Notes: generated by a model from the letters alone, not told the origin. A stretch of 64,000 nt of DNA from DATCMU01 sp036563245 (GCA_036563245.1 DATCMU010000053.1:124001-188000); one strand, 5' to 3'. Counted from the stretch's first letter, positions 36,500 through 45,995 are shown. A program made the numbers and translations.

Positions 36500-36909
36500 G
36501 TTTCTATGACGATATAGTCCCCCTCAACCTCCACCTTGAAGGTTTCAGCCACATACGGGCCTTCGGCCAGTTCGCGCCCCGTAAGGCAGTGCACCGCAAA
36601 ATCGCGCGCCTTGAAGCGTTCAGGATCGCAGTAGGACTTGCCGCTCCGAATGTCGAATTCCCATCCATGCCAGGGACAACGTACAAATTCGCCCGGCCGC
36701 GACATCGTGACTGCGCCCGGCTCGTCGGCCTCTATCAATCCTACCTGCATGCCCGCGGAAAGGGACCCGCCGAGGTGAGGACACCTGTCGAGGATCGCAA
36801 AATATTCACCGCCGAGACGAAAAAGCGCTATCGGCTTTCCATCGGCCTCGACCAGTTTTCGGCCCGCCCGATCCACTTCCGCTCGCGTGGCAACCACGTG
36901 CCGCTTCAT
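36496..36909 (-). CDS. Rieske [2Fe-2S] ferredoxin-like protein
   Basis: A 137-residue single-domain Rieske protein. Cluster ligands are in CPHLGG (C-x-H) and CPWHGW (C-x-x-H), and the rest fits the compact NirD/BphF-type fold. The ATG at 36909 overlaps the amidohydrolase stop; the long open frame upstream to 37227 lies inside that gene and is not used. No oxygenase large subunit or flavin reductase is nearby, so its electron partner is unknown. It may be an electron carrier for one of the operon's enzymes or a redox sensor. Confidence 0.88.
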   Translation of the reverse strand: MKRHVVATRAEVDRAGRKLVEADGKPIALFRLGGEYFAILDRCPHLGGSLSAGMQVGLIEADEPGAVTMSRPGEFVRCPWHGWEFDIRSGKSYCDPERFKARDFAVHCLTGRELAEGPYVAETFKVEVEGDYIVIET

Positions 36910-38009
36910 AATCCCAACCTGTAGACGCGCATTGCATTGCCGCTCAAAATCTTCGTTCGCGCTTCCGACCCGATACGGCCCGGCAAGACGCGGGCGGGAT
37001 CGTCGAAGTCCCAATGCGGATAGTCGCTTGAGAACATGATCCGTTCCACGCCAATCCATTCGATGATTTCCATCAGATGCCGCCGCCGTTCCGGCTCCTC
37101 GATTGGCTGGGTCGCAACGAAGAGATTGCGGCGAAGATATTCGGAGGGTCGCATCTTGAGATGACGCATTTCGGAACGAAAGCGGTCGAAAGCCCGGTCC
37201 ATGCGCCATTCCAGGGAGGGTAGCCACGCAAAGCCGCCCTCCAGACTGACAATCTTGAGCGTCGGGAACCGCTCAAAGACACCCTCTGCGACAAAACTGG
37301 CTATCATCCCCTGGCATGCGGCCGAGTGCGACGTCATTTCCTCAAGATAGTAGGATGGCCAACCCGCCGGGGTCGGCGCATGTCCTGGAGACCCGAAAAC
37401 GTGAATTGCGACAGGAAATCCGTGCCGTTCGGCGGCCTCGTATATGGGCCAATACCGACGTCGACCCAATGGATCGGCAGTTCTTGTCAGCAGCAGAACC
37501 TGCGCGAAATCGGGGGTATCTGCCCATCCCTCTATGATCTGCGCTGCTACCTCGGGTTGTTCGATGGGGACAAGTATGGACGCCTTGAGCCTTTGATCCT
37601 GGCTTGTCCACCGAACACGCTGCCATTCGTTCATCGCCTGACAGACAGCAACGGCCAGGTCGGGATTGTTCTCTGTCTGTCCTGAATAGCGCAGCGGACT
37701 GAGCAATGAGTATCTTATGTTGAGGGGATCGAGATACTGGCGCCGCATGAATTCGAGATCGCTACCCGCGACCTGCCCCGGGGCGGGGGCCGCGTCCTGC
37801 CGGTGCGCCTCGGGCACCGCCTTCGGATATTCGCCGCCGCCGCGGCCGCCCGGCCCGAGTTCGCCGAGCAATTCCCACATTCGCCGGGGCATGTACGGGC
37901 GGATTTCATCGGCGCTGGCAAGACCGGGGTGAACGTCAACGTCTATGATGGGTTCGCCGATCTTGTCGGCAACGGCATCGCGGGTCTCAGGCATGTCGAG
38001 CATAGTCAC
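36906..38009 (-). CDS. Amidohydrolase 2 family protein (ACMSD-like), copy A
   Basis: A 367-residue TIM-barrel metalloenzyme. Seen: N-terminal IIDVDVHPG (D-x-D-x-H), central AIHVFGSPG, EGGFAWLPSLEWRM and C-terminal FSSDYPHWDFD with the conserved Asp. The family includes non-oxidative decarboxylases and lactone or amide hydrolases. It starts with GTG at 38009 overlapping the stop of the related gene upstream. Copies A and B share the GFAWLPS..WRM and SSDYP blocks and are probably a duplication whose products may form a heteromer. Confidence 0.85.
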   Translation of the reverse strand: MTMLDMPETRDAVADKIGEPIIDVDVHPGLASADEIRPYMPRRMWELLGELGPGGRGGGEYPKAVPEAHRQDAAPAPGQVAGSDLEFMRRQYLDPLNIRYSLLSPLRYSGQTENNPDLAVAVCQAMNEWQRVRWTSQDQRLKASILVPIEQPEVAAQIIEGWADTPDFAQVLLLTRTADPLGRRRYWPIYEAAERHGFPVAIHVFGSPGHAPTPAGWPSYYLEEMTSHSAACQGMIASFVAEGVFERFPTLKIVSLEGGFAWLPSLEWRMDRAFDRFRSEMRHLKMRPSEYLRRNLFVATQPIEEPERRRHLMEIIEWIGVERIMFSSDYPHWDFDDPARVLPGRIGSEARTKILSGNAMRVYRLGL

Positions 38010-39070
38010 CGTCCCAGCCGCGAATAGGTTGCGTGCGGATTTTCGACCGCCATGCGCGCGAGTTGCGGCACAGAAATGCCCGGCGGCACCGGGTCGGAGC
38101 CGTCGAAATGCCAGGAAGGGTAGTCTGACGAGAACAACAGCATTTCATCGGAGCCCAGATGATCAAGGACGCGTTCAAATTCGGACGAAGTGGCACCCGC
38201 ATCGAATGGCCGCAAGGTAAGCCGAACATGGCGGCGGATTGTCTCTGCCGGCGGCTCCCTGATCCAGGGCACTTCGATCCGGGTTCCGCGCCAGAACTTC
38301 GACATGCGCCAGCCAAAGGACGGCAGCCAGGCAAATCCCATACCCGACAGGACAACCCGCAACTCGGGGAAAGTGTTGAACACGCCATGGGAAACAAGGC
38401 TGGCCAACTGCGCCTGCCCCGCCAAGGCATCGTCAACCGCGAGTTCGAAATGATAGGTCGGCCAGCCTGAAGGTGTGGGAGGATATCGGCCCGCACTGCC
38501 CGCGTGCAACATCACCGGTAGCGAGTGGGCTTCCGCCCGCTCCCAGATCGGGCGATAGATCGGATGCCCGTATGGCAGGTCGCCCGAGGCCAGCATGAGT
38601 ATCTGCACGAAACGCGTATCGGCCGCACAGCGGTCGATCTCGATCGCGGCTGCCCGGGGGTCCTGGGCGGGGACGACAATCGACGCGCTGAGTCTGGTAT
38701 CGCATGACAACCAATGGCTTGCGACATAGTCATTTACCGCGGCGGCGAATGCAGCCGCCATCGGCGCGTCGTGGATTCGCTGGACAGGATACAAGGCATG
38801 GACGATGGCCCTGGACACTTTACGCTGATCCAGCACACGCGATACGAGATCGACCGCAGTGCCCCCGGGCACACCGTCCTCGCCCAACCAATCGGGCCGA
38901 CACGCCGCGGGGCTGTCCGGCTTGGCACCGATATGGCCAAAGCCCTTGATGCCGCGCAGGCGCACGATCTCTCGCCAGGCCTCGGGCAGGTAGGGGCACA
39001 GATCCTCGACAGTGGGAACAGGCAGATGCACGTTGCAATCGACTGCACCTTCAGGAAGGTTCAAGCGCAT
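38006..39070 (-). CDS. Amidohydrolase 2 family protein (ACMSD-like), copy B
   Basis: A 354-residue relative of the following gene. Its first metal motif reads AVDCNVHLP, keeping Asp and the last His but with Asn where copy A has Asp. The later blocks MLHAGSAG, GMGFAWLPSFGWRM and FSSDYPSWHFD are intact. The start at 39070 overlaps the ABC ATPase gene by 10 bases, so it is cotranscribed with the transporter and probably acts on the imported compound. Confidence 0.84.
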   Translation of the reverse strand: MRLNLPEGAVDCNVHLPVPTVEDLCPYLPEAWREIVRLRGIKGFGHIGAKPDSPAACRPDWLGEDGVPGGTAVDLVSRVLDQRKVSRAIVHALYPVQRIHDAPMAAAFAAAVNDYVASHWLSCDTRLSASIVVPAQDPRAAAIEIDRCAADTRFVQILMLASGDLPYGHPIYRPIWERAEAHSLPVMLHAGSAGRYPPTPSGWPTYHFELAVDDALAGQAQLASLVSHGVFNTFPELRVVLSGMGFAWLPSFGWRMSKFWRGTRIEVPWIREPPAETIRRHVRLTLRPFDAGATSSEFERVLDHLGSDEMLLFSSDYPSWHFDGSDPVPPGISVPQLARMAVENPHATYSRLGR

Positions 39071-40812
39071 GTCTCCACCATGAACTCGCCATCCTCCGAC
39101 CTTGTTCTGACCGGCCGCCGCGGCAGGGCAGCGATCTCTCGCGTCAATTCGCCAACGTCCGCACCGTCGCCCCAGGTTATGTCCGGGTCCGGCCAGGGCA
39201 CCGAGCCTACGAGCAATTTGGTGTAGGGATGGCTGGGATGGCGCAGCACCTGGGCGGGCTTCCCCGCCTCGACCACATCGCCCTTGTGCAAGACAATGAC
39301 GTGGTCGCTGACCCGGTGTGCGGTGACCAGGTCATGGGTAATATAAATGATGCTTATGCCGTGTTCGTCCCGCAGGGATCGGATCGCATCCAGAATTGAA
39401 ACACGCAACGACGCGTCGACCATGCTCACCGGCTCGTCAGCGACAAGCAGTCTTGGCCGCAGCATCAAGGCACGCGCGACCATTAGCCTCTGACGTTGTC
39501 CTCCGCTCAACTGGTGGGCAAACCGATCGAGGATTTCACCCGGGTTCAGCCCAACCTTGGCGCACGCTTCCTCCATCAGGGGCTGCGCATCGACTTGAGT
39601 GCGGGCAATGCCGAAGTTCTTCAGCGGTAGCCTCAGCGTCCTGTCCACCCGGTAGAACGGATTGAAGGTGCTGTACGGGTCCTGAAAGACCGCCTGGACA
39701 TGCCTTCGATACTCACGCAGCTGTGCTTCACTCATGCGGGAAGTCGAGACGCCATCGAACAGGATGTCGCCACTCGACGGCTTGCTGAACCCAAGCACCA
39801 ATGAAGCCAGCGTCGTCTTCCCACTACCGCTCTGCCCCACGATCGAAATGATCTGGGGGTCCTTGCCGCCCAGCACGAGATCTATCGGCTTCAGAGCAAC
39901 GACTTCCCCGCCCTGACCGTAAGGCGCCTGGTAAACCTTGCTGACACCCTTGAATTCAAGAAGAGGATGGTCCGCGACGCGCCTTGCAGCGGGCGATGCG
40001 CTTGAAGTCCTGGCCGGCGGGTCTTCATCGAGCCGGGGAACCGCGCCGATCAGCTCTTTTGTGTAAGCTGCACGCGGCGCGGCAAAAATCTGGCGCACCG
40101 GCCCCTGCTCCACCACCTGACCGGCCTGCATCACCACGACCGATTCCACGCTTTGAGCCATCAGACCCATGTCGTGGCCAATCAGGATCATCGAGCTCTT
40201 CAACTCGGCCCGCGCCCTTTGAAGCGTTTCCATGATCTGGCGCTGGGTTACGACGTCCAGGGCGCTTGTCGGTTCATCGGCGATGATGAGATCGGGCCCA
40301 AGAGCGGTCGCAATGGCGATACACACCCGCTGCTTCATTCCACCGCTCAGTTCATGCGGAAAACGCTGAAGGACATCGGTCCCCAGTCCGACGCGATCCA
40401 TCAGCTCGGCCGCGCGCTGGTCCAATTCGCGTGTTGTCAATCTCACGCCATGCTCCTTGAAGACATGGGCTAGCGACGATCGCACGCGGATAACCGGATT
40501 GAGAGAATTCATGGCCCCTTGAGGCACATAGGCGATCCGGCGAAGACGGAAGGCCGCATGCGCCTCAGGTGACAAGCTCGCAAGATCCACGCCATCGAAA
40601 ACGGCGCTTCCGCTCACGACACGTCCGGGCTCGCGTAGCATGCCCATCAGGGCCAGGGCCGTTGTGGTCTTGCCCGAACCCGACTCCCCCACCAGGCCCA
40701 CGGTGGCACAGCGATCGACGGCAAAGGTGACGTCCTTGGCGGCGTCGACTTCCATGACCCGCGTGCTGTAGCGCACGCAAAGCCCGTTGAGTTGCAGCAG
40801 CTTTTCGCTCAT
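39061..40812 (-). CDS. Dpp/Opp-type ABC transporter, two fused ATPase domains
   Basis: A 583-residue protein with two complete ABC domains in tandem (DppD-DppF fusion). Domain 1: Walker A GESGSGKTT, signature LSGGMKQR, Walker B LIIADEP. Domain 2 (from about residue 290): GQSGSGKTT, LSGGQRQR, LLVADEP; its D-loop is VSMVDASL rather than TSALD. The ATG at 40812 is the natural start (MSEKLLQLNGL); upstream residues overlap the permease gene. The OppD-type 4Fe-4S Cys motif is not evident. Confidence 0.92.
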   Translation of the reverse strand: MSEKLLQLNGLCVRYSTRVMEVDAAKDVTFAVDRCATVGLVGESGSGKTTTALALMGMLREPGRVVSGSAVFDGVDLASLSPEAHAAFRLRRIAYVPQGAMNSLNPVIRVRSSLAHVFKEHGVRLTTRELDQRAAELMDRVGLGTDVLQRFPHELSGGMKQRVCIAIATALGPDLIIADEPTSALDVVTQRQIMETLQRARAELKSSMILIGHDMGLMAQSVESVVVMQAGQVVEQGPVRQIFAAPRAAYTKELIGAVPRLDEDPPARTSSASPAARRVADHPLLEFKGVSKVYQAPYGQGGEVVALKPIDLVLGGKDPQIISIVGQSGSGKTTLASLVLGFSKPSSGDILFDGVSTSRMSEAQLREYRRHVQAVFQDPYSTFNPFYRVDRTLRLPLKNFGIARTQVDAQPLMEEACAKVGLNPGEILDRFAHQLSGGQRQRLMVARALMLRPRLLVADEPVSMVDASLRVSILDAIRSLRDEHGISIIYITHDLVTAHRVSDHVIVLHKGDVVEAGKPAQVLRHPSHPYTKLLVGSVPWPDPDITWGDGADVGELTREIAALPRRPVRTRSEDGEFMVETCA

Positions 40813-41729
40813 GTACGTTTCCGCAGTCTGGGATTGGCGAATTCGTCGAGCCCGATGGACACAAGGTACATGCCAACGAACAGGATGATGAGGACGATCA
40901 GCGGCTCGATGATCCACCACCAGAGCCCCCGCACGAACGCGCTTTCGGTCATCATCCAGTAGACCGTCATGCCCAATGTCGGCTCCTGCCGCGGGCCGAG
41001 CCCCAAAGCCTCCAGGCCGACGGATGCCAGAACGGCACCAGCAACCGCTGCGACCAGCGTGGCGCCCAGATACGGCAGCAGGTTGGGGATCATGTCGAAC
41101 AGGATGATCTGCCAGCCACGGGAGCCGGACATCCGGGCCATCTTCACATATTCGGCCTCGCGCATGACCAGGACTTGCGAACGGATCTGGCGTGTCGGTT
41201 CGCGCCAGGCGAGCGCCGCGATGACCAGCGCCATAGACGTCGAGCTGATAATCCCCTGCAAGGTCGATGCGAGAATGATGAGCACCAGAAGGCCGGGCAC
41301 TGTAAGCACGATATCAACGACTGTGCGAACGATCCGATCGACCCAACCGCCATAGAAGCCGGCGGCGAAAGCGAGCAGCGTGCCGATCGCGACACCGATC
41401 GCTCCGGCAATCAATCCCACCTTCATGGTCAGGACTGTGCCCAGGATCATTACCGCCAGCAAGTCTCGCCCGGCGGTATCGGTGCCAAATGGGTGCCCGG
41501 GCATCGGGGGTTGGGCAACAGGCGCCGATAGCGGGTATGCCAGCCGCGTGTCCCAGAATATCTGCCCGCCCAGGGAAAACGCCACCAGGACCAGCAACAG
41601 CACCATGCCGATCAAGAGATTGGGGTTCGCGATCAGGTAATACCATCCAAGCCGGAGCCGCCGGCCCAGCGCTCCGGTGCGCATGGCGTAGCTCAATTCC
41701 GCCGATTTGGTCATTGCATCTTCACTCAT
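40809..41729 (-). CDS. Dpp/Opp-type ABC transporter permease (DppC-like)
   Basis: A 306-residue permease with an N-terminal cytoplasmic segment, first helix (LLIGMVLLLVLVAFSLG), the periplasmic HPFGTDTAGRDLLA motif typical of DppC/OppC, and the EAA-type loop. ATGA overlaps join it to both the DppB-like and the ATPase genes. Confidence 0.92.
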   Translation of the reverse strand: MSEDAMTKSAELSYAMRTGALGRRLRLGWYYLIANPNLLIGMVLLLVLVAFSLGGQIFWDTRLAYPLSAPVAQPPMPGHPFGTDTAGRDLLAVMILGTVLTMKVGLIAGAIGVAIGTLLAFAAGFYGGWVDRIVRTVVDIVLTVPGLLVLIILASTLQGIISSTSMALVIAALAWREPTRQIRSQVLVMREAEYVKMARMSGSRGWQIILFDMIPNLLPYLGATLVAAVAGAVLASVGLEALGLGPRQEPTLGMTVYWMMTESAFVRGLWWWIIEPLIVLIILFVGMYLVSIGLDEFANPRLRKRT

Positions 41730-42718
41730 AGCTTGACCCTCGGGTCGATGACGGGTCCGAGCAGGTCCATGAGGAACATGGCCAGTGCCACCATGACGAT
41801 GATCATGAGAACGACCCCGTAGATCACGAAATAATCCGCGCCCTCGATGGCCTGGAATAGCACCATGCCAAGCCCGGGGTAGCCGAACACGCGTTCGACC
41901 AGAACCGCCCCGCCCGCGATATGACCGATATGGAGCGCGAGAGTGGTAATCTGGGGCAACATCGCGTTGCGCACGCCATATCCGAGGAACCGGCGCACAG
42001 GCCCGATTCCATTGGCTTCGGCGTAGACCATGTAGTCTTCACCCTGCACCGTCACCATCATCCCGCGCATCGCCAATGCCCAGGTGCCGACCGACGTGAG
42101 GACAATTGAAAGTGCCGGCAGCAACGAATGGTGCAGCACATCCGCGATGTAGCTCCAATCCATGCTTGGAATGGCAAACATCGAGTATCCGCCCGACAGC
42201 GGAAATATCCGCCAGATGAAGGCAAACAGATAGATCATCACCAATCCCAGAAGGTAGTAGGGCAAGGCGGCCAGAACCATGAAGCCGGGCACGAGGTACT
42301 TGATAATTCGCGCCGAGTTCCGCCAGGCCACCAGGGCTCCAAGTACCGACCCCAACAGGAATGCGATGATCGTCGAGGTAAAGACCAGCCCGATCGTCCA
42401 CGGCAGGGCGTTGAGGATCATGTCCGAGACCTTGGTGGGGTAGAATGTGATCGAGTAGCCAAGGTCGAAGGTGGCCAGCCCCTCGAGATAGTTGAAGTAC
42501 TGAACCATTATCGGCTTATCGAGGCCGAACTTCTCGTTGTAGGCAGCGACGAGTCCGCTGATGTCGTTCATTTGGGCGCCGTTCTCGGCATGCTCCATGA
42601 TCTTGTCCTCAACCGGGTTTTTCGGCGCCAGCTTTGGCAGGACAAAATTGATGGAGGCGGCCGCGATGATCACCACGAAGAGCATGATCACACGTTTGAC
42701 TATCGGTACCCAGGGCAT
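41726..42718 (-). CDS. Dpp/Opp-type ABC transporter permease (DppB-like)
   Basis: A 330-residue permease. It has an N-terminal helix, a large periplasmic loop (LAPKNPVEDKIMEHAEN, LDKPIMVQYFNYLEG) as in DppB, and a conserved cytoplasmic loop with YMVYAEANGIGPVRRFLGYGVRNAMLP. It lies 46 bases after the binding-protein stop. Confidence 0.92.
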   Translation of the reverse strand: MPWVPIVKRVIMLFVVIIAAASINFVLPKLAPKNPVEDKIMEHAENGAQMNDISGLVAAYNEKFGLDKPIMVQYFNYLEGLATFDLGYSITFYPTKVSDMILNALPWTIGLVFTSTIIAFLLGSVLGALVAWRNSARIIKYLVPGFMVLAALPYYLLGLVMIYLFAFIWRIFPLSGGYSMFAIPSMDWSYIADVLHHSLLPALSIVLTSVGTWALAMRGMMVTVQGEDYMVYAEANGIGPVRRFLGYGVRNAMLPQITTLALHIGHIAGGAVLVERVFGYPGLGMVLFQAIEGADYFVIYGVVLMIIVMVALAMFLMDLLGPVIDPRVKL

Positions 42719-42764
42719 CAGCGAACTCGCGGGTTAGGTGTGGCTGAAAGCCACGGTCATTGGC

Positions 42765-44558
42765 TCAGTTGCCGGCCTTCTGCAGACCATGGACGACGAG
42801 TCCGACTGTCCAGTGCCCATTAATGGGAGGGGCATAGGGGTTGTCTTCGTTCGGCCAGTTGGTCCAACGCTGCGTACTGAAGGCGACCTGATTGTACCAC
42901 TGCGCGATCGGGATATTGATCACGTCATCCATCCAGATCTCAACGAAGCGCTTCACCAGCGGGCGGATCCGCTCGTCGTTGATCGGCAGCTTCTTGATCT
43001 CCTCGGCCAGCTGATCGACCTCAGGGTTCTTGTAACGCGCATAGCGTGACGAGGATTCACCGATCGGAGCCGCATACCGACTGTCGAAAAGTTCGAGCGT
43101 GTCATATGGATCATAGGTGCCGCCGTTGAAGCCCCAGAGCATCAACTCCGCCTTGCCCGCCGTCATGACGGCACGGTAGTCGGGCCTGTTGGCAAAGGTG
43201 ATGTCGAAACCCGCCCTACGGAACTGCTCGGCAATGATCGGTCCCATCGGATCGAGCGCCTTTGCACCGATGATATTGGCACTCAACCGCACGCCGTCCT
43301 TGGCCCAGAAGCCGTCGGCATCCTTGGCATAGCCAGCTTTCTCCATGAGTGCCGCCGACTTGTCCACGTCCTGCACGTTCAGTTCGTGCTCCTTGGCCAT
43401 CACCGTCGCATCCTCAATGTAGGGCTGGAACGCCTTGAAGTCGGGGAACGGCGATACGAGCAGCTTGGACGCACCCTCATGCACGATATCGATCACCTGC
43501 TGGGGATTGAGCGCGTAGCGCATGGCGAGACGAACGTTCTTGTCCTGGAATTTTTCCAGGCCGAGGTTGAACCACAGTGCGGTTGGCCACCAATCGGTGT
43601 AGCCGTACGGAGGCTTGTCGCCGGTGAAAGTGGTGATGATGTCGGGGCGCTGCGCCAGCATGCTCTTGATCACGGGAATGGATTCGCCACCGCCCCAGTC
43701 GATGTCGCCGGCCATGAGCGCTTGCGCCCGTTGCTGGATATCCATGCCGGGCACGGTGATGATCCGCTTGGGCACCGGCAGACTGCTGTAGTACGCGCCG
43801 GCCTGATCCCCCCAAACGCCGTCCTTTGTGCCCCACCAGTCGTCGCGGCGGTCCATAATGATCCGCTCGGGCTTCGCGTCCACTACCTTGTACGGGCCGG
43901 TTACGACCGGCCAGCCCTTGGCGAGATCGAAGTTGTTGAAGTTTGCCGGATCCTCGACCTTTTCCCAGATATGTTTTGGCACAGGGAAGAAGCCGGTGGT
44001 GAAGCTCACGGTTAGTATTCGCAGCACGAAACGGGGATCGGGTTGTTTCAGATCGAAGCGTACTGTGTGCGGGTCGACAACATTGACGCTCTGCACCGCC
44101 GTTGCCACCAGCGTGGAATCGAGCAGATCCTTCTTGCCCTCACCGTTCGACCGAAGCAACTCAAAGGTGAAGGCCACATCGTCGGCGGTGAAAGGCTGAC
44201 CATCCGACCAGGTCACGCCGTCCCTGAGACTGACCGTTACCTGCGTGTAGTCATCATTGAAGGTGTAGCCGGTCGCGAGGAACGGAATAACGTCATTGTT
44301 CAACTGATTCCAGTAAAACAGAGGTTCGCTGGTGAATACGACGTGGTTGCGCAAGTCATTTCCCGCCGAGAACGGATTCATGTTCTCATAATTCTTGTAG
44401 GCGGGCCCAGTCGGCCAAGATTCCGATACCAGCGTGTCTTCCCTTGGCACCTGGTCCAATGCCAGGGCGACGGTCGGCACCAAAGCCGCGCCCGCCAGCA
44501 ATGCCAGCGTCGCAGCAAACCTGGCGGTGTGCGATCGCCAATCCCTCAGTCCCTTCAT
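42765..44558 (-). CDS. Dpp/Opp-type ABC transporter substrate-binding protein (family 5)
   Basis: A 597-residue periplasmic receptor, the first gene of the long leftward operon. The signal peptide is MKGLRDWRSHTARFAATLAL then a hydrophobic stretch ending in TVALA (about residue 38). The mature part has the family 5 block VSLRDGVTWSDGQPFTADDVAFTFE (quoted here only as a landmark). GGAGGAGATC precedes the ATG at 44558, deciding against an upstream in-frame codon at 44603. A GntR-type motif lies 90 bases upstream. Family 5 proteins take oligopeptides, but catabolic neighbours indicate an oligosaccharide or glycoconjugate here. Confidence 0.92.
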   Translation of the reverse strand: MKGLRDWRSHTARFAATLALLAGAALVPTVALALDQVPREDTLVSESWPTGPAYKNYENMNPFSAGNDLRNHVVFTSEPLFYWNQLNNDVIPFLATGYTFNDDYTQVTVSLRDGVTWSDGQPFTADDVAFTFELLRSNGEGKKDLLDSTLVATAVQSVNVVDPHTVRFDLKQPDPRFVLRILTVSFTTGFFPVPKHIWEKVEDPANFNNFDLAKGWPVVTGPYKVVDAKPERIIMDRRDDWWGTKDGVWGDQAGAYYSSLPVPKRIITVPGMDIQQRAQALMAGDIDWGGGESIPVIKSMLAQRPDIITTFTGDKPPYGYTDWWPTALWFNLGLEKFQDKNVRLAMRYALNPQQVIDIVHEGASKLLVSPFPDFKAFQPYIEDATVMAKEHELNVQDVDKSAALMEKAGYAKDADGFWAKDGVRLSANIIGAKALDPMGPIIAEQFRRAGFDITFANRPDYRAVMTAGKAELMLWGFNGGTYDPYDTLELFDSRYAAPIGESSSRYARYKNPEVDQLAEEIKKLPINDERIRPLVKRFVEIWMDDVINIPIAQWYNQVAFSTQRWTNWPNEDNPYAPPINGHWTVGLVVHGLQKAGN

Positions 44559-45014
44559 TGCAGATCTCCTCCTTCGGCCCTCTTTACGATCAGGCCATCC
44601 CATTTAGCACGGCAAAGCTATCTGCACCCCAGATCAAAGTCAACCAAATGTGTATCACTTTATCCCAGTTAGTGCAGGTTTGGGTTAAATTGGATCGTGC
44701 ACCCGATTTTAGTGTTCGACCTGCAGTGCCCTGAATCTGCGCCTGCTTGCGTTCATATCATCGGGTTGTTCTGGCGCGCAGTCCATGGCTGCAGGCGGGT
44801 ATAAATATTCATGTTGTCAATGAGCCCCCTCATTGTGAGCACGGCACCGCCAACAGCGGATGGACAATCGCGTCAAAGGTTGCATTCGGTTGCGATTGGT
44901 GCAAATGTCCTTGGCCAGAGCGAACCTCTGGGTTAAAATGGGTACGCCATTTTACCGGATTGCGGCGCGATCATTCATTTCACCCCTACCTTGTCATCCG
45001 ACCTGGAGAACGCC
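44559..45014. promoter_or_regulatory. 456-base divergent regulatory region with operator copies and palindromes
   Basis: Between the divergent transporter operon and the dehydrogenase operon. It holds two copies of the GntR-linked 12-mer, AGTGATACACAT (minus strand, 44648-44659) and ATTGGTGCAAAT (44895-44906). It also holds CAATGAG-CCCC-CTCATTG (44818-44835) and TAAAATGG-GTACG-CCATTTTA (44934-44954), which sits 60 bases before the dehydrogenase start. No gene is seen inside. Confidence 0.6.
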
Positions 45015-45995
45015 TTGCAGATAAACCACGCGGTGATTTGCCTCGACCTGACGATGGAGGAAGAGGGCCGACTGCGTTCTGCCCTTGCCCCATCGATCTG
45101 CGAGTTCGTTTCCCCCGAGAATGCCGTGGACATCCGCCGTGCACTGGCCAAGGCGGATGTGGTCATCGCATCCGCTTCGTTCGACACGACGTGGCTCGAA
45201 GGGACAAGGGTTCGTTGGCTTCACTGTGATCACTCAGGTCTTGATCGGCAGGCAGACGCCGCGCTGCTCGAACGGGTACTTGTCACCGGATCCGCCGGCC
45301 GCTCGGCGGCGGCACTTGCCGAACATGCGATCTTCTTCATGCTCGCCCTCGCCTATGATTTCCGTGCAATCGAGGCTGCCCGCGCGCGGCATGACTGGGG
45401 TTATCCGGGCCAGGAAAGACTTCGCGCGCTTCACGGTCGCACTCTGGCAATTGCGGGCCTTGGCCACACCGGGCGCCAACTTGCGCTGCGGGCCAAGGCA
45501 TTCGACATGAAGGTGAACGCGTTCACAAGACGCCGCGTCGATGATGCAGGCGCCGTCGACCAGTTGTTCTGCCTGGATGATGGCCACACAATTCACAGCG
45601 TGCTTGGCGATTGTGATTTCCTGGTTCTGGCCCTGCCCTTGACGGACGCCACCTTTCAAATGATGGGTCGTAAGGAGTTCGCCCGGATGCGCCCCGGTTC
45701 GATGCTCATCAATATGGCAAGAGGAGCGATCATCGATGAGCCGGCCCTTGTTGCCGCGCTTGAGGAGGGGCATTTGGGTGGCGCCGGACTCGACACTTTC
45801 GCGGCAGAGCCATTGCCGGCCGACAGCCCCTTTTGGGACATGCCCAATGTCTACATCACTCCGCATTTCACACCGCAATTGCCCGATCGCATGCAGCGGT
45901 CCTTGGACATCATCTGCGACAATATCGATCGCTACCGACGGGAACTTCCCCTGCGCAATCGTCTGGGCCCAAGCGATGCCTTCACAATGGGTTGA
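45015..45995 (+). CDS. D-2-hydroxyacid dehydrogenase family protein
   Basis: A 326-residue NAD(P)-dependent enzyme. The Rossmann motif GLGHTGRQLA is present, with catalytic Arg in NMARGAIIDE, Glu in DTFAAEPLP and His in ITPHFTPQ. Start: TTG at 45015 six bases after GGAG; an earlier TTG at 44991 has no SD. It would reduce a 2-keto acid or oxidise a 2-hydroxy acid from the sugar-acid pathway. It forms an operon with the dehydratase at 46041. Confidence 0.88.
   Translation: MQINHAVICLDLTMEEEGRLRSALAPSICEFVSPENAVDIRRALAKADVVIASASFDTTWLEGTRVRWLHCDHSGLDRQADAALLERVLVTGSAGRSAAALAEHAIFFMLALAYDFRAIEAARARHDWGYPGQERLRALHGRTLAIAGLGHTGRQLALRAKAFDMKVNAFTRRRVDDAGAVDQLFCLDDGHTIHSVLGDCDFLVLALPLTDATFQMMGRKEFARMRPGSMLINMARGAIIDEPALVAALEEGHLGGAGLDTFAAEPLPADSPFWDMPNVYITPHFTPQLPDRMQRSLDIICDNIDRYRRELPLRNRLGPSDAFTMG

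Noticed and set aside
36910..37227. Extended N-terminus of the Rieske protein
   Set aside because: The extra frame lies inside the amidohydrolase gene and has no domain. The ATG at 36909 overlaps its stop as ATGA and gives a normal Rieske length.
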